Shown: in pieces, positions 49,558-61,947 of the stretch
Position numbering within the stretch: position 1 is the stretch's first letter
Layout: the number at the start of each line of letters is the position of its first letter
NCBI RefSeq assembly: GCF_040958095.1
Contig: NC_091176.1
Span: forward strand, 44,147,716 to 44,211,715
DNA length: 64,000 bases
Direction: 5' to 3'
Source of the DNA: Procambarus clarkii
Taxonomy: Eukaryota; Arthropoda; Malacostraca; Decapoda; Cambaridae
The notes under the pieces: generated by a model
Told to the model about the DNA's origin: nothing
The model's input: only the letters and a program-made list of their open reading frames with translations
Databases searched by the model: none
Program-made: the position numbers and the translations under genes

Positions 49558-49946
49558 TGTCGTACCTAGTAGCCAGAACGCACTTCTCAGCCTACTATGC
49601 AAGGCCCGATTTGCCTAATAAGCCAAGTTTTCCTGAATTAATATATTTTCTCTAATTTTTTTCTTATGAAATGATAAAGCTACCCATTTCATTATGTATG
49701 AGGTCAATTTTTTTTATTGGAGTTAAAATTGAGGTAGATATAAGACCGAACCTAACCAACCCTACCTAACCTAACCTAACCTATCTTTATAGGTTAAGTT
49801 AGGTTCGGTGGCTGAAAAAGTTAGGTTAGGTTAGGTTAGGTAGGTTAGGTAGTCGAAAAACAATTAATTCATGAAAACTTGGCTTATTAGGCAAATCGGG
49901 CATTGCATAGTAGGCTTTGCAGTGCGTTCTGGCTACTAGGTACGAC

Positions 49947-49947
<1 letters not shown>
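49558..49947 (+). mobile_element. TTAGG-bearing TIR element, copy 11
   Basis: 390 bp, forward. The left end abuts PLE coding sequence, not a TA tract (CATCGCA, then TGTCGTACC), while the right end enters TA. This is the only copy without TA repeats on the left. Confidence 0.88.

Positions 49948-50001
<54 letters not shown>
49948..50001. repeat. (TA)n microsatellite
   Basis: Begins TATAAATATA, as after copy 8. Confidence 0.96.
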
Positions 50002-50656
<655 letters not shown>

Positions 50657-51037
50657 TGTCGTACCTAGTAGCCAGAACTCACTTCTCAGCCTACTATGCA
50701 AGGCTTGATTTGCCTAATAAGCCTAGTTTTCATGAATTAATATTTTTTCGACTACCTAACCTACCTAACCTAACCTAACCTAACGTTTTCGGCTACCTAA
50801 CCTAACCTATAAAGATAGGTTAGGTTAGGTTAGGTAGGGTTGGTTAGGTTCGGTCATATATCTACGTTAACTTTAACTCCAATAAAAAAAATTGACCTCA
50901 AACATAATGAAATGGGTAGCTTTATCATTTCATGAGAAAAAAATTAGAGAAAATATATTAATTCAGTAAAACTTGGCTTATTAGGCAAATCGGGCCTTGC
51001 ATAGTAGCCTGAGAAGTGAGTTCTGGCTACTAGGTAC

Positions 51038-51041
<4 letters not shown>
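50657..51041 (-). mobile_element. TTAGG-bearing TIR element, copy 13
   Basis: 385 bp, reverse. Shares GGCTTGATTTGCC and AAGCCTAGTTTTC with copy 10 but lacks its internal duplication. Confidence 0.88.
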
Positions 51042-51126
<85 letters not shown>

Positions 51127-51131
51127 TTTTT
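51042..51131. repeat. (TA)n microsatellite ending in a T run
   Basis: TA to about 51117, then about 14 T before CTTAGCATC of the PLE. The sister junction at 48018 lacks the T run. Confidence 0.95.
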
Positions 51132-51234
51132 CTTAGCATCAGGGCTTAATTGAAATAGGAGTTCTCCAAAACTCATTTTCGTACTTTTAAGGTGAAGAAA
51201 AGAAGTGATTTACTATAGAGTGTATTACACTTAT

Positions 51235-51297
51235 TTGTATAATTTGCACGACGTTTCGAACCTCCATGGTTCATTCTCAAGTGAACAGATCTTACAA
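51235..51297 (-). ncRNA. Hammerhead-ribozyme-like motif (PLE family 1)
   Basis: Minus-strand copy of the fold described at 54843-54905, with identical core and stems. Confidence 0.5.
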
Positions 51298-51438
51298 TAC
51301 TAGTTGATTTTATACCCGCATTAGGTCAGGTGATAATACAATGAAGGTGAAAACATGGGGGGATACATAAGGGATAAACATAGGGGCTGCAGAAGGCTTA
51401 TTGGCCCATACGAGGCATCTCCTATCTAAACACAAAGA

Positions 51439-53204
51439 TTAATCCAGTGTAATTGGCCTGTTATGTTGGACATTGTCTTCTGTGTTGGCATCGATATGTT
51501 CTTGTCTTGTCCTTACTCTCATGGTGGGTAGAGTAAATAGTTCCGTGATTTGGGTGTTCATGGTAGGTCGCTCTATTCTTATGTGAATTGCCTCAAGAAT
51601 TTGTAATCTTCTTGAATCTTGGGTTTTGTCTATTATGCAAGTATTCTTGTTCAACATTTCTCTTGTTAGTAGTAATGCCATGGGCTTGTCTCATGTGATT
51701 CCTAGGGGCACCAGATTGAAGATGGCATGTCAAACGCCTCGTCAGCTTGGTCGACGTCATACCTATGTACTTACATTGAAGGTTACATCCTTCGTGGGGG
51801 CAAGTGTACATGTATACAACGCTTGACTGCTGTAGAGGGTTCTCCGTCGGCTTCGGGCTGTTTTTGATAAGGAGTTTGGAAGTCTTCTTGGTTTTGTAGA
51901 ATATTATCAGGTTTATGTTTTGGTTAGGAGTAGTGCTTTTTACTCCTTTACGGATTATTTCTTTCATTATTCTTTCCTCTTTTATATGTTCACTGTGCAT
52001 GGTTGATTTGTAATATAATTTTATTGGGGGTGTTGTGGTTTCTGTTCTAGGTTCTGAATTATACCAACGGTCCAAGTGTCTTCTTATAGCAGCGTTTATT
52101 TCCGCGTTGCTATATCCGTTGTTCACCAATACCTGAGTTACTCTTTCAAACTCTCTACTCACGTTGCTCCATTCAGAGCAGTGGGTAAGCGCTCGACGAA
52201 TATAAGCATTGAGAACACTAGCTTTGTATCTTTGGGGGCACTCACTTCTACCGTTCAGGCATAATCCTATGTTGGTGGGCTTGGTATATACGTTGGTGCT
52301 TAAAGAGGTTCCTGTTTTTGTTATTAGTATATCCAAGAATGGCAGACTGTTATTTTCACTATTTTCATGTGTAAATCGGAGTACTGACTCTCTCTCTAGG
52401 TGTCTTTTTAGGTCAATTAGTTCATCTGAGTCTTTTACTATTACGAATATGTCATCTACATAACGGCAGTATACAGTTGGTTTTTGTCTGCTACTGAAGA
52501 CCCTATCTTCGATGGTTCCCATATAAAAATTAGCAAATAAAACTCCTAAGGGGGAGCCCATTGCTACTCCGTCTATTTGTAAATACATGTCTCCTTGTGG
52601 ACTGATGAAAGGGGCTTCCTTTGTACATGCTTCGAGAAGACTTTTCAAGTGTGGCTCAGGTATGTCTAATTTGGGGGTGCTCTCGTCTCTGTATACTCTG
52701 TCCAGTATCATTCCTATGGTTGTGTCGACTGGGACGTTGGTAAAAAGGGATTCAACGTCCAGGGAAGCGATGATTCCATTGGGCTGGGTAGATTTGATCA
52801 ATTCTAGGAAATCGGCTGATGATTGTAGACTAAACTTACTTGGAGTGTATGGAGTTAGGAGTTCATTGAGTTTCTTTGCCAGGTTATAAGTTGGGGTTGG
52901 TATTTGGCTGATTATAGGGCGTAGTGGGTTACCTGGTTTATGCGTCTTAACATTGCCGTAGGCATATCCTAAGCCATAGTCGCCTTGAAGTTTATTGAAA
53001 TGCACACTACCTTTCTTTGCGTTGATTGCTGTAATTGTTTTGTTTACTTTCCGCTTAAGGTCTTCTACGGGGTTCCTCGTGATTCGTTGAAATTTGGAGT
53101 CGTCACTTAGGATGTCGCTAATTTTGTTCATGTATTCATGGGTAGGAATCAATACATATGCTGCTGTTTTGTCGGCTTTTCTTATTGTTACGTCTTTCAG
53201 TAAC
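51439..53204 (-). pseudogene. PLE RT plus GIY-YIG protein with one frameshift (family 1)
   Basis: Open from 53204 through the RT (SLDVESLFTNVP, GVAMGSPLG, YCRYVDDIFV) and the nuclease first half to about 51668. One extra base there (GTTAGTAGTAATG where other copies read GTTAGAGTAATG) shifts the frame. The rest, TREMLNKNT to the family stop, continues in the next frame to 51439. The first ~265 residues of the full protein are missing. One substitution (KTSKLLIKN for KTSELLIKN) marks this copy. Confidence 0.88.
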
Positions 53205-54701
53205 CAGGTAACCCACTACGCCCTATAATCAGCCAAATACCAACCCCAACTTATAACCTGGCAAAGAAACTCAATGAACTCCTAACTCCATACACTCCAA
53301 GTAAGTTTAGTCTACAATCATCAGCCGATTTCCTAGAATTGATCAAATCTACCCAGCCCAATGGAATCATCGCTTCCCTGGACGTTGAATCCCTTTTTAC
53401 CAACGTCCCAGTCGACACAACCATAGGAATGATACTGGACAGAGTATACAGAGTCGAGAGCACCCCCAAATTAGACATACCTGAGCCACACTTGAAAAGT
53501 CTTCTCGAAGCATGTACAAAGGAAGCCCCTTTCATCAGTCCACAAGGAGACATGTATTTACAAATAGACGGAGTAGCAATGGGCTCCCCCTTAGGAGTTT
53601 TATTTGCTAATTTTTATATGGGAACCATTCGAAGATAGGGTCTTCAGTAGCAGACAAAAACCAACTGTATACTGCCGTTATGTAGATGACATATTCGTAA
53701 TAGTAAAAGACTCAGATGAACTAATTGACCTAAAAAGACACCTAGAGAGAGAGTCAGTACTCCGATTTACACATGAAAATAGTGAAAATAACAGTCTGCC
53801 ATTCTTGGATATACTAATAACAAAAACAGGAACCTCTTTAAGCACCAACGTATATACCAAGCCCACCAACATAGGATTATGCCTGAACGGTAGAAGTGAG
53901 TGCCCCCAAAGATACAAAGCTAGTGTTCTCAATGCTTATATTCGTCGAGCGCTTACCCACTGCTCTGAATGGAGCAACGTGAGTAGAGAGTTTGAAAGAG
54001 TAACTCAGGTATTGGTGAACAACGGATATAGCAACGCGGAAATAAACGCTGCTATAAGAAGACACTTGGACCGTTGGTATAATTCAGAACCTAGAACAGA
54101 AACCACAACACCCCCAATAAAATTATATTACAAATCAACCATGCACAGTGAACATATAAAAGAGGAAAGAATAATGAAAGAAATAATCCGTAAAGGAGTA
54201 AAAAGCACTACTCCTAACCAAAACATAAACCTGATAATATTCTACAAAACCAAGAAGACTTCCGAACTCCTTATCAAAAACAGCCCGAAGCCGACGGAGA
54301 ACCCTCTACAGCAGTCAAGCGTTGTATACATGTACACTTGCCCCCACGAAGGATGTAACCTTCAATGTAAGTACATAGGTATGACGTCGACCAAGCTGAC
54401 GAGGCGTTTGACATGCCATCTTCAATCTGGTGCCCCTAGGAATCACATGAGACAAGCCCATGACATTACTCTAACAAGAGAAATGTTGAACAAGAATACT
54501 TGCATAATAGACAAAACCCAAGATTCAAGAAGATTACAAATTCTTGAGGCAATTCACATAAGAATAGAGCGACCTACCATGAACACCCAAATCACGGAAC
54601 TATTTACTCTACCCACCATGAGAGTAAGGACAAGACAAGAACATATCGATGCCAACACAGAAGACAATGTCCAACATAACAGGCCAATTACACTGGATTA
54701 A
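53205..54701 (+). pseudogene. PLE RT plus GIY-YIG protein, 5'-truncated, one frameshift (family 1)
   Basis: Plus-strand copy starting within the RT at the codons for PGNPLRPIISQ. One extra T at about 53629 (GAACCATTCGAAG against GAACCATCGAAG) shifts the frame between NFYMGTI and EDRVFSS. Beyond it the frame is clean to the stop at 54699-54701. All RT and nuclease motifs are otherwise present. It is followed directly by the terminal repeat and the intact copy, so it forms the upstream member of a tandem pair. Confidence 0.9.
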
Positions 54702-54963
54702 TCTTTGTGTTTAGATAGGAGATGCCTCGTATGGGCCAATAAGCCTTCTGCAGCCCCTATGTTTATCCCTTATGTATCCCCCCATGTTTTCACCTTCATT
54801 GTATTATCACCTGACCTAATGCGGGTATAAAATCAACTAGTATTGTAAGATCTGTTCACTTGAGAATGAACCATGGAGGTTCGAAACGTCGTGCAAATTA
54901 TACAAATAAGTGTAATACACTCTATAGTAAATCACTTCTTTTCTTCACCTTAAAAGTACGAAA
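54702..54963 (+). promoter_or_regulatory. PLE pseudo-LTR / 5' UTR with hammerhead-like motif
   Basis: Sequence between the stop of one copy and the ATG of the next. It is repeated at 57457-57718 with an offset of 2755 bp, so it serves as 3' UTR and as 5' leader. In PLEs this pseudo-LTR normally holds the promoter and a self-cleaving ribozyme. I see the ribozyme-like fold but no clear TATA box or initiator. GTATTACACTTATTTG-type sequence and AAATCACTTCTTTTCTTC lie before the ATG. Confidence 0.7.
54843..54905 (+). ncRNA. Hammerhead-ribozyme-like motif upstream of the intact PLE
   Basis: Outer stem I TTGTA (54843-54847) with TACAA (54901-54905). Inner stem I CAC (54857-54859) with GTG (54891-54893). 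Core TTGAGAAT (54860-54867). Stem II GAACC/GGTTC (54868-54872, 54878-54882). GAAAC (54883-54887), with GTC ending at 54890 as the expected cleavage site. Compared with the canonical CTGANGA core, C3 is T and G8 is A, and one extra base precedes stem II. Hammerheads are established features of PLE terminal repeats. Activity of this variant is unknown. Confidence 0.55.
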
Positions 54964-57456
54964 ATGAGTTTTGGAGAACTCCTATTTCAATTAAGCCCTG
55001 ATGCTAAGAAAATAGTTAGAGGGATAGAAGCCCTAAACCAGAAAATAATAAATACAGAATATGCGGTCATATTCAATGAAACATGTTTGAAAGAAAACCT
55101 GCTGCCAGTATACACCAATATAAACCCACATGACCCAGCAGTCCGCAATACAGAGTTTACCTATAGGTATAGGCAAGAGCTCATTCGGCATCAACTAAAC
55201 AAGAAGAAGGAAGCCCTCCAAACCTTTACAGAGCAGGCGGAGCATCTGTTAAACAAATGGACCCAGTACGACATCCCTATCCAACTCAAGCAAACCATCA
55301 ACAGTGAACTATTTAACCTGAAACAACAACATAAAACTCTTGTAGAAACAAAGACACTCCGTAAGTTAACAGCCCTAAACGGTGGACAGCTAAAAATCCC
55401 TCGTCCTAAAGATGGCTACTTTAACCTGACTTCTTATGATCTTACCCAGGACCAACGAGACCTCTTTAATCTTGGTCTAAATTGTCAATTCTTATCTAAA
55501 CCAAAGATGCATCAAAAACGCCTGGAAATCGAAATGCTTCTGGACGATATCCATAAGCTAGAAGACAACAAAAAAGTCATCACCACTGACACACTTCAAG
55601 CTGAACTACTTGCAGAAGCAGGGAAAAAACGAGGAACATATTCATCTACAATCTTAACCCCACGACTCAAAGAAGCAGCGAAACAACTAAAAAATCTGAA
55701 AGACGTAACAATAAGAAAAGCCGACAAAACAGCAGCATATGTATTGATTCCTACCCATGAATACATGAACAAAATTAGCAACATCCTAAGTGACGACTCC
55801 AAATTTCAACGAATCACGAGGAACCCCGTAGAAGACCTTAAGCGGAAAGTAAACAAAACAATTACAGCAATCAACGCAAAGAAAGGTAGTGTGCATTTCA
55901 ATAAACTTCAAGGCGACTATGGCTTAGGATATGCCTACGGCAATGTTAAGACGCATAAACCAGGTAACCCACTACGCCCTATAATCAGCCAAATACCAAC
56001 CCCAACTTATAACCTGGCAAAGAAACTCAATGAACTCCTAACTCCATACACTCCCAGTAAGTTTAGTCTACAATCATCAGCCGATTTCCTAGAATTGATC
56101 AAATCTACCCAGCCCAATGGAATCATCGCTTCCCTGGACGTTGAATCCCTTTTTACCAACGTCCCAGTCGACACAACCATAGGAATGATATTGGACAGAG
56201 TATACAGAGTCGAGAGCACCCCCAAATTAGACATACCTGAGCCACACTTGAAAAGTCTTCTCGAAGCATGTACAAAGGAAGCCCCTTTCATCAGTCCACA
56301 AGGAGACATGTATTTACAAATAGACGGAGTAGCAATGGGCTCCCCCTTAGGAGTTTTATTTGCTAATTTTTATATGGGAACCATCGAAGATAGGGTCTTC
56401 AGTAGCAGACAAAAACCAACTGTATACTGCCGTTATGTAGATGACATATTCGTAATAGTAAAAGACTCAGATGAACTAATTGACCTAAAAAGACACCTAG
56501 AGAGAGAGTCAGTACTCCGATTTACACATGAAAATAGTGAAAATAACAGTCTGCCATTCTTGGATATACTAATAACAAAAACAGGAACCTCTTTAAGCAC
56601 CAACGTATATACCAAGCCCACCAACATAGGATTATGCCTGAACGGTAGAAGTGAGTGCCCCCAAAGATACAAAGCTAGTGTTCTCAATGCTTATATTCGT
56701 CGAGCGCTTACCCACTGCTCTGAATGGAGCAACGTGAGTAGAGAGTTTGAAAGAGTAACTCAGGTATTGGTGAACAACGGATATAGCAACGCGGAAATAA
56801 ACGCTGCTATAAGAAGACACTTGGACCGTTGGTATAATTCAGAACCTAGAACAGAAACCACAACACCCCCAATAAAATTATATTACAAATCAACCATGCA
56901 CAGTGAACATATAAAAGAGGAAAGAATAATGAAAGAAATAATCCGTAAAGGAGTAAAAAGCACTACTCCTAACCAAAACATAAACCTGATAATATTCTAC
57001 AAAATCAAGAAGACTTCCGAACTCCTTATCAAAAACAGCCCGAAGCCGACGGAGAACCCTCTACAGCAGTCAAGCGTTGTATACATGTACACTTGCCCCC
57101 ACGAAGGATGTAACCTTCAATGTAAGTACATAGGTATGACGTCGACCAAGCTGACGAGGCGTTTGACATGCCATCTTCAATCTGGTGCCCCTAGGAATCA
57201 CATGAGACAAGCCCATGACATTACTCTAACAAGAGAAATGTTGAACAAGAATACTTGCATAATAGACAAAACCCAAGATTCAAGAAGATTACAAATTCTT
57301 GAGGCAATTCACATAAGAATAGAGCGACCTACCATGAACACCCAAATCACGGAACTATTTACTCTACCCACCATGAGAGTAAGGACAAGACAAGAACATA
57401 TCGATGCCAACACAGAAGACAATGTCCAACATAACAGGCCAATTACACTGGATTAA
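54964..57456 (+). CDS. Intact Penelope-like retroelement protein: RT plus GIY-YIG endonuclease (830 aa)
   Basis: A complete single frame of normal PLE length. The N-terminal ~270 residues are family-specific, lysine/leucine-rich and probably helical. The RT follows, with YGNVKTHKPGNPLRPI, the first catalytic Asp392 in SLDVESLFTNVP, AMGSPLG at 457-463 and YVDD at 491-494. A linker leads to the GIY-YIG nuclease: VYMY at 706-709, YIG at 722-724, arginine in TKLTRRL, and the catalytic Glu780 in LEAIHI. A cysteine/histidine pattern (CPHEGC, CHL, RQAH) within the nuclease resembles the metal-binding motif seen in PLE nucleases. The enzyme would cut target DNA and reverse-transcribe element RNA. ATG 54964 begins MSFGELL, conserved in all copies. 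Every motif I checked is intact, and near-identical neighbours indicate recent activity. Confidence 0.95.
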   Translation: MSFGELLFQLSPDAKKIVRGIEALNQKIINTEYAVIFNETCLKENLLPVYTNINPHDPAVRNTEFTYRYRQELIRHQLNKKKEALQTFTEQAEHLLNKWTQYDIPIQLKQTINSELFNLKQQHKTLVETKTLRKLTALNGGQLKIPRPKDGYFNLTSYDLTQDQRDLFNLGLNCQFLSKPKMHQKRLEIEMLLDDIHKLEDNKKVITTDTLQAELLAEAGKKRGTYSSTILTPRLKEAAKQLKNLKDVTIRKADKTAAYVLIPTHEYMNKISNILSDDSKFQRITRNPVEDLKRKVNKTITAINAKKGSVHFNKLQGDYGLGYAYGNVKTHKPGNPLRPIISQIPTPTYNLAKKLNELLTPYTPSKFSLQSSADFLELIKSTQPNGIIASLDVESLFTNVPVDTTIGMILDRVYRVESTPKLDIPEPHLKSLLEACTKEAPFISPQGDMYLQIDGVAMGSPLGVLFANFYMGTIEDRVFSSRQKPTVYCRYVDDIFVIVKDSDELIDLKRHLERESVLRFTHENSENNSLPFLDILITKTGTSLSTNVYTKPTNIGLCLNGRSECPQRYKASVLNAYIRRALTHCSEWSNVSREFERVTQVLVNNGYSNAEINAAIRRHLDRWYNSEPRTETTTPPIKLYYKSTMHSEHIKEERIMKEIIRKGVKSTTPNQNINLIIFYKIKKTSELLIKNSPKPTENPLQQSSVVYMYTCPHEGCNLQCKYIGMTSTKLTRRLTCHLQSGAPRNHMRQAHDITLTREMLNKNTCIIDKTQDSRRLQILEAIHIRIERPTMNTQITELFTLPTMRVRTRQEHIDANTEDNVQHNRPITLD

Positions 57457-57869
57457 TCTTTGTGTTTAGATAGGAGATGCCTCGTATGGGCCAATAAGCC
57501 TTCTGCAGCCCCTATGTTTATCCCTTATGTATCCCCCCATGTTTTCACCTTCATTGTATTATCACCTGACCTAATGCGGGTATAAAATCAACTAGTATTG
57601 TAAGATCTGTTCACTTGAGAATGAACCATGGAGGTTCGAAACGTCGTGCAAATTATACAAATAAGTGTAATACACTCTATAGTAAATCACTTCTTTTCTT
57701 CACCTTAAAAGTACGAAAATGAGTTTTGGAGAACTCCTATTTCAATTAAGCCCTGATGCTAAGAAAATAGTTAGAGGGATAGAAGCCCTAAACCAGAAAA
57801 TAATAAATACAGAATATGCGGTCATATTCAATGAAACATGTTTGAAAGAAAACCTGCTGCCAGTATACA

Positions 57870-57873
<4 letters not shown>
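57457..57873 (+). mobile_element. Downstream PLE pseudo-LTR with truncated ORF start
   Basis: Repeat of 54702-55120 at an offset of 2755 bp. It contains the UTR, the hammerhead-like motif and an ATG at 57719 opening [16 protein letters not shown] to LLPVYTN, where it breaks into (TA)n at CACCAATATA. This is the typical tandem PLE structure with a partial second unit. Confidence 0.9.
57598..57660 (+). ncRNA. Hammerhead-ribozyme-like motif downstream of the intact PLE
   Basis: Exact repeat of the fold at 54843-54905. Together the two motifs would delimit a 2755-nt RNA unit. Confidence 0.55.

Positions 57874-57955
<82 letters not shown>
57874..57955. repeat. (TA)n microsatellite
   Basis: About 41 TA units joining the PLE end to TIR element copy 14. 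Confidence 0.98.
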
Positions 57956-59013
<1,058 letters not shown>

Positions 59014-59404
59014 TGTCGTACCTAATAGCCAGAACGCACTTCTCAGCCTACTATTCAACGCCCGATTTGCCTAATAAGCCAAGTTTTCATGAATTAATGT
59101 TTTTTCGTCTACCTAACCTACCTAACCTAACCTAACCTAGCTTTTTTTGGCTACCTAACCTAACCTTACCTATAAATATAGGTTAGGTTAGGTTAGGTAG
59201 GGTTGGTTAGGTTCGGTCATATATCTACGTTAATTTTAACTCCAATAAAAAAAAATTGACCTCATACATAGAGAAAAGGGTTGCTTTATCATTTCATAAG
59301 AAAAAAATTATAGTAAATATATTAATTCAGGAAAACTTGACTTATTAGGCAAATCGGGCCTTGAATAGTAGGCTGAGAAGTGAGTTCTGGCTACTAGGTA
59401 CGAC

Positions 59405-59405
<1 letters not shown>
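59014..59405 (-). mobile_element. TTAGG-bearing TIR element, copy 16
   Basis: 392 bp, reverse, near-identical to copy 15. The adjacent pair looks like a tandem duplication of element plus TA tract. Confidence 0.88.
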
Positions 59406-59439
<34 letters not shown>

Positions 59440-59446
59440 AAACGAC

Positions 59447-59525
<79 letters not shown>

Positions 59526-59529
59526 AAAC

Positions 59530-59611
<82 letters not shown>
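59406..59611. repeat. (TA)n microsatellite with two AAAACGACATATA footprints
   Basis: Two ATATAAAACGACATATA motifs near 59438 and 59525 inside about 200 bp of TA. ACGACAT matches the element tip. Confidence 0.95.
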
Positions 59612-59615
<4 letters not shown>

Positions 59616-59831
59616 GTACCTAGTAGCCAGAACGCACTTCTCAGCCTACTATGCTATGCTCGATTTGCCTAATAAGCCAAGTTTTCCTGAATTAATATAT
59701 TTTCTCTATTTTTTTCTTATGAAATGATAAAGCTACCCATTTCATTATGTATGAGGTCAATTTTTTTTTATTGGAGTTAAAATTAACGTAGATATATGAC
59801 CGAACCTAACCAACCCTACCTAGGTAGGTTA
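59612..59831 (+). mobile_element. TTAGG-bearing TIR element, copy 17, truncated
   Basis: The left ~220 bp remain, ending in the first CCTAACC run (CCAACCCTACCTAGGTAGG), where the SINE-like tandem begins. The right half is missing. Confidence 0.85.
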
Positions 59832-60500
59832 GTGCCGGCGGTGGGGTGGTTCAAATAGCTTAGGCTATCACCTCATTATGTCCGGTCGTGATGGTCAAGT
59901 GGATTAAGGCGTCTTGTACATACCAGTTGCGTTGCTCCTGGGAGTATGGGTTCGAGTCACTTCTGGGGTGTGAGTTTTCATTTGCATATTGTCCTGGGGA
60001 CCATTCAGGCTTGTTCGCATTTGTGTTCCTCACGTGTGCCCCAAAGAATGAGGTGATTTGGTAAAATGCTATGCCCAAGATTACTATCCGAGTGCCGGCG
60101 GTGGGGTGGTTCAAATAGCTTAGGCTATCACCTCATTATGTCCGGTCGTGATGGTCAAGTGGATTAAGGCGTCTTGTACATACCAGTTGCGTTGCTCCTG
60201 GGAGTATGGGTTCGAGTCACTTCTGGGGTGTGAGTTTTCAGTTGCATATTGTCCTGGGGACCATTCAGGCTTGTTCGCATTTGTGTTCCTCACGTGTGCC
60301 CCAAAGAATGAGGTGATTTGGTAAAATGCTATGCCCAAGATTACTATCCGAGTGCCGGCGGTGGGGTGGTTCAAATAGCTTAGGCTATCACCTCATTATG
60401 TCCGGTCGTGATGGTCAAGTGGATTAAGGCGTCTTGTACATACCAGTTGCGTTGCTCCTGGGAGTATGGGTTCGAGTCACTTCTGGGCTGTGAGTTTTCA

Positions 60501-60503
<3 letters not shown>
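59832..60503 (+). mobile_element. Tandem of tRNA-derived SINE-like units (260 bp, 2.6 copies)
   Basis: Units start at 59832, 60092 and 60352 with GTGCCGGCGGTGGGGTGG. The third is cut by (TA)n after TGTGAGTTTTCACT. Each has box A TGGTCAAGTGG (first copy 59892-59902) and a near-perfect box B GGTTCGAGTCA (59949-59959), then a non-tRNA tail. Copies differ by very few bases (for example CATTTGCAT against CAGTTGCAT), so the tandem is recent. Minus-strand open frames of 84 codons here are by-products of the repeat. Confidence 0.8.

Positions 60504-60571
<68 letters not shown>
60504..60571. repeat. (TA)n microsatellite
   Basis: About 33 TA units between the SINE-like tandem and the 3' end of a minus-strand LINE. 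Confidence 0.97.
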
Positions 60572-60575
<4 letters not shown>

Positions 60576-61947
60576 TTGTTTTATTTAAACTTTGTTGCCA
60601 AAAGAGTTACATATAGGGTACAAAGATGATTATCATAAGATGTCGAGTTCTTGCAGTTCCTCAGATGGCGGGCAGGATCCCTGAATGCAGTGTGCATTTC
60701 CCCTCTTTATCGCTACTCTGAGCCGCTGGAAAAAGAAGCTGGCAGCTCTAGGGTCCTTTGTTATTTCAATTAGCCTAGAACCCAGTTCCTGCAAAAAAAT
60801 GGTAGCACTTTTACCCCAGGCGCTGTGAGTCTCAGAAGCAATGGGGACAAAATTGTAGTGGTGATCCAGTTCTCTGTACTTACGGGATTTGGCTGATTCC
60901 CTGTGGGTGGCAGCACCACATAGTTGTGCAACATTGAAGTCAATGTAAGTGTTAGACAGGGGCTAATACGCATGTGTAGTCCCATACCAACTGCGACAGG
61001 CACACAAGACTTGTGCCTGTCGCAGACATAGGGACTGCCAAAAGGAAGTCCCCTGCAAGGGGAGCCTGCACAGCTGTGAGGCGTGCACGATCACTGGGTG
61101 TTGTTGCTGCCTCGAGCAAAGCTGTGGCTTCTTTGTCTACAATGGGACTGTCCCAGCTGGATTGTTTCTTGTCTTTCGGCAATTTTGGTCTGAGTGCTGA
61201 GTCTGCCATGGTTCCCCCATTTTGTGTCGCATTCCACATAGTAGGAGTCCTGTATCCCTGCTGAGTCACACAGGTTGTCCATTAGAATTTCCTTAACCAG
61301 GTCATCTGGTGCTGAGGAGGAAGACAGGAAGGCTGGGACAGCAATTTGGGTGGCAGTGCGGACACCCAAGCCTTCGGGCCTGACAGGAAGTGTGACATGT
61401 TTCCACTGGCATTCGTTGAGGGAGAGGTTAACAACTTTTTCTAGCATGATCTTCAATAATAGGTCATACTCTTTGAGCTGTCGAAGGATGGGACGCACCT
61501 CAGAAAGTAGGTTAGGCTCGGAAGGGATAGGCATTAAGTGATTGGCATTATTCTACTTATGATGTTTGGGTTGGAGGAGGCTTCTTCACTCTTGGAAGGG
61601 TTCAGGAAGAAACCCAGGCGTACTTCTTGCTCCTTTATTTTTCTGATGTCTTGTAAAAGGTGGTCTACGGTGCCAGCAATAGTGCCATCATCCAAAAACC
61701 AGATGTTGAATTCGCTGGACAATCTTTCTGTAATTTCTTTTAAGACTAAGTAGAAAAGAAGAGGAGCTAGGGGATCACCTTGTTGAACACCTTCACACGA
61801 TCCAATTTCGTGTTCGCCAAAGAGCAGTTTTGACTCACCACTGTAGCAGGATAGTATGAACGGGTAGAGGGGCCGGAAATGGCGATGTACGGCACAAGGC
61901 ACTGCATCTCTTCTGACCATGTTGAAGGCATTCTTCAAGTCCAGTTA
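60572..61947 (-). mobile_element. LINE with restriction-like endonuclease, second copy, 5'-truncated
   Basis: The same family as 41397-44886. It keeps the 3' end missing there: the frame from HHYNFVPIASETHSAW to CPPSEELQELDIL and a stop at about 60640, then a short UTR ending AAATAAAACAAATAAA and (TA)n. It starts inside the RT at LDLKNAFN (61947) and shows several frameshifts. A deletion near 61000 removes most of the block between ATPMSATG and LVWDYTC, including the RPDG-like half of the nuclease. Confidence 0.83.
60638..61947 (-). pseudogene. RT/endonuclease fragment of the restriction-like-endonuclease LINE
   Basis: Pieces in order: 61938-61534 with EGVQQGDPLAPLLFY and FLDDGTIAG (the RT catalytic box); 61534-61091 with KYDLLLKI-like thumb sequence and VRTATQIAVPAFL; 61269-60952 with LLEAATTPSDRARLTAV and then LVWDYTCV after the deletion; and a last piece to about 60638. 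Each change of frame is a small indel. It is not functional. Confidence 0.8.

Larger units (their letters stand above)
51132..53204 (-). mobile_element. Penelope-like element, long partial copy, minus strand (family 1)
   Basis: A minus-strand copy from the RT N-terminal region (53204, KDVTIRKADKTAAYVLIPT) to the 3' terminal repeat at 51132. It is head-to-head with the plus-strand copy that begins at 53205. It shares the 51132-52470 section with the 48018 copy at near identity. Confidence 0.92.

Noticed and set aside
59860-60374. Two identical 84-codon minus-strand frames in the SINE-like tandem
   Set aside because: Identical because the DNA unit is duplicated. They run antisense through Pol III boxes and show no protein motif.
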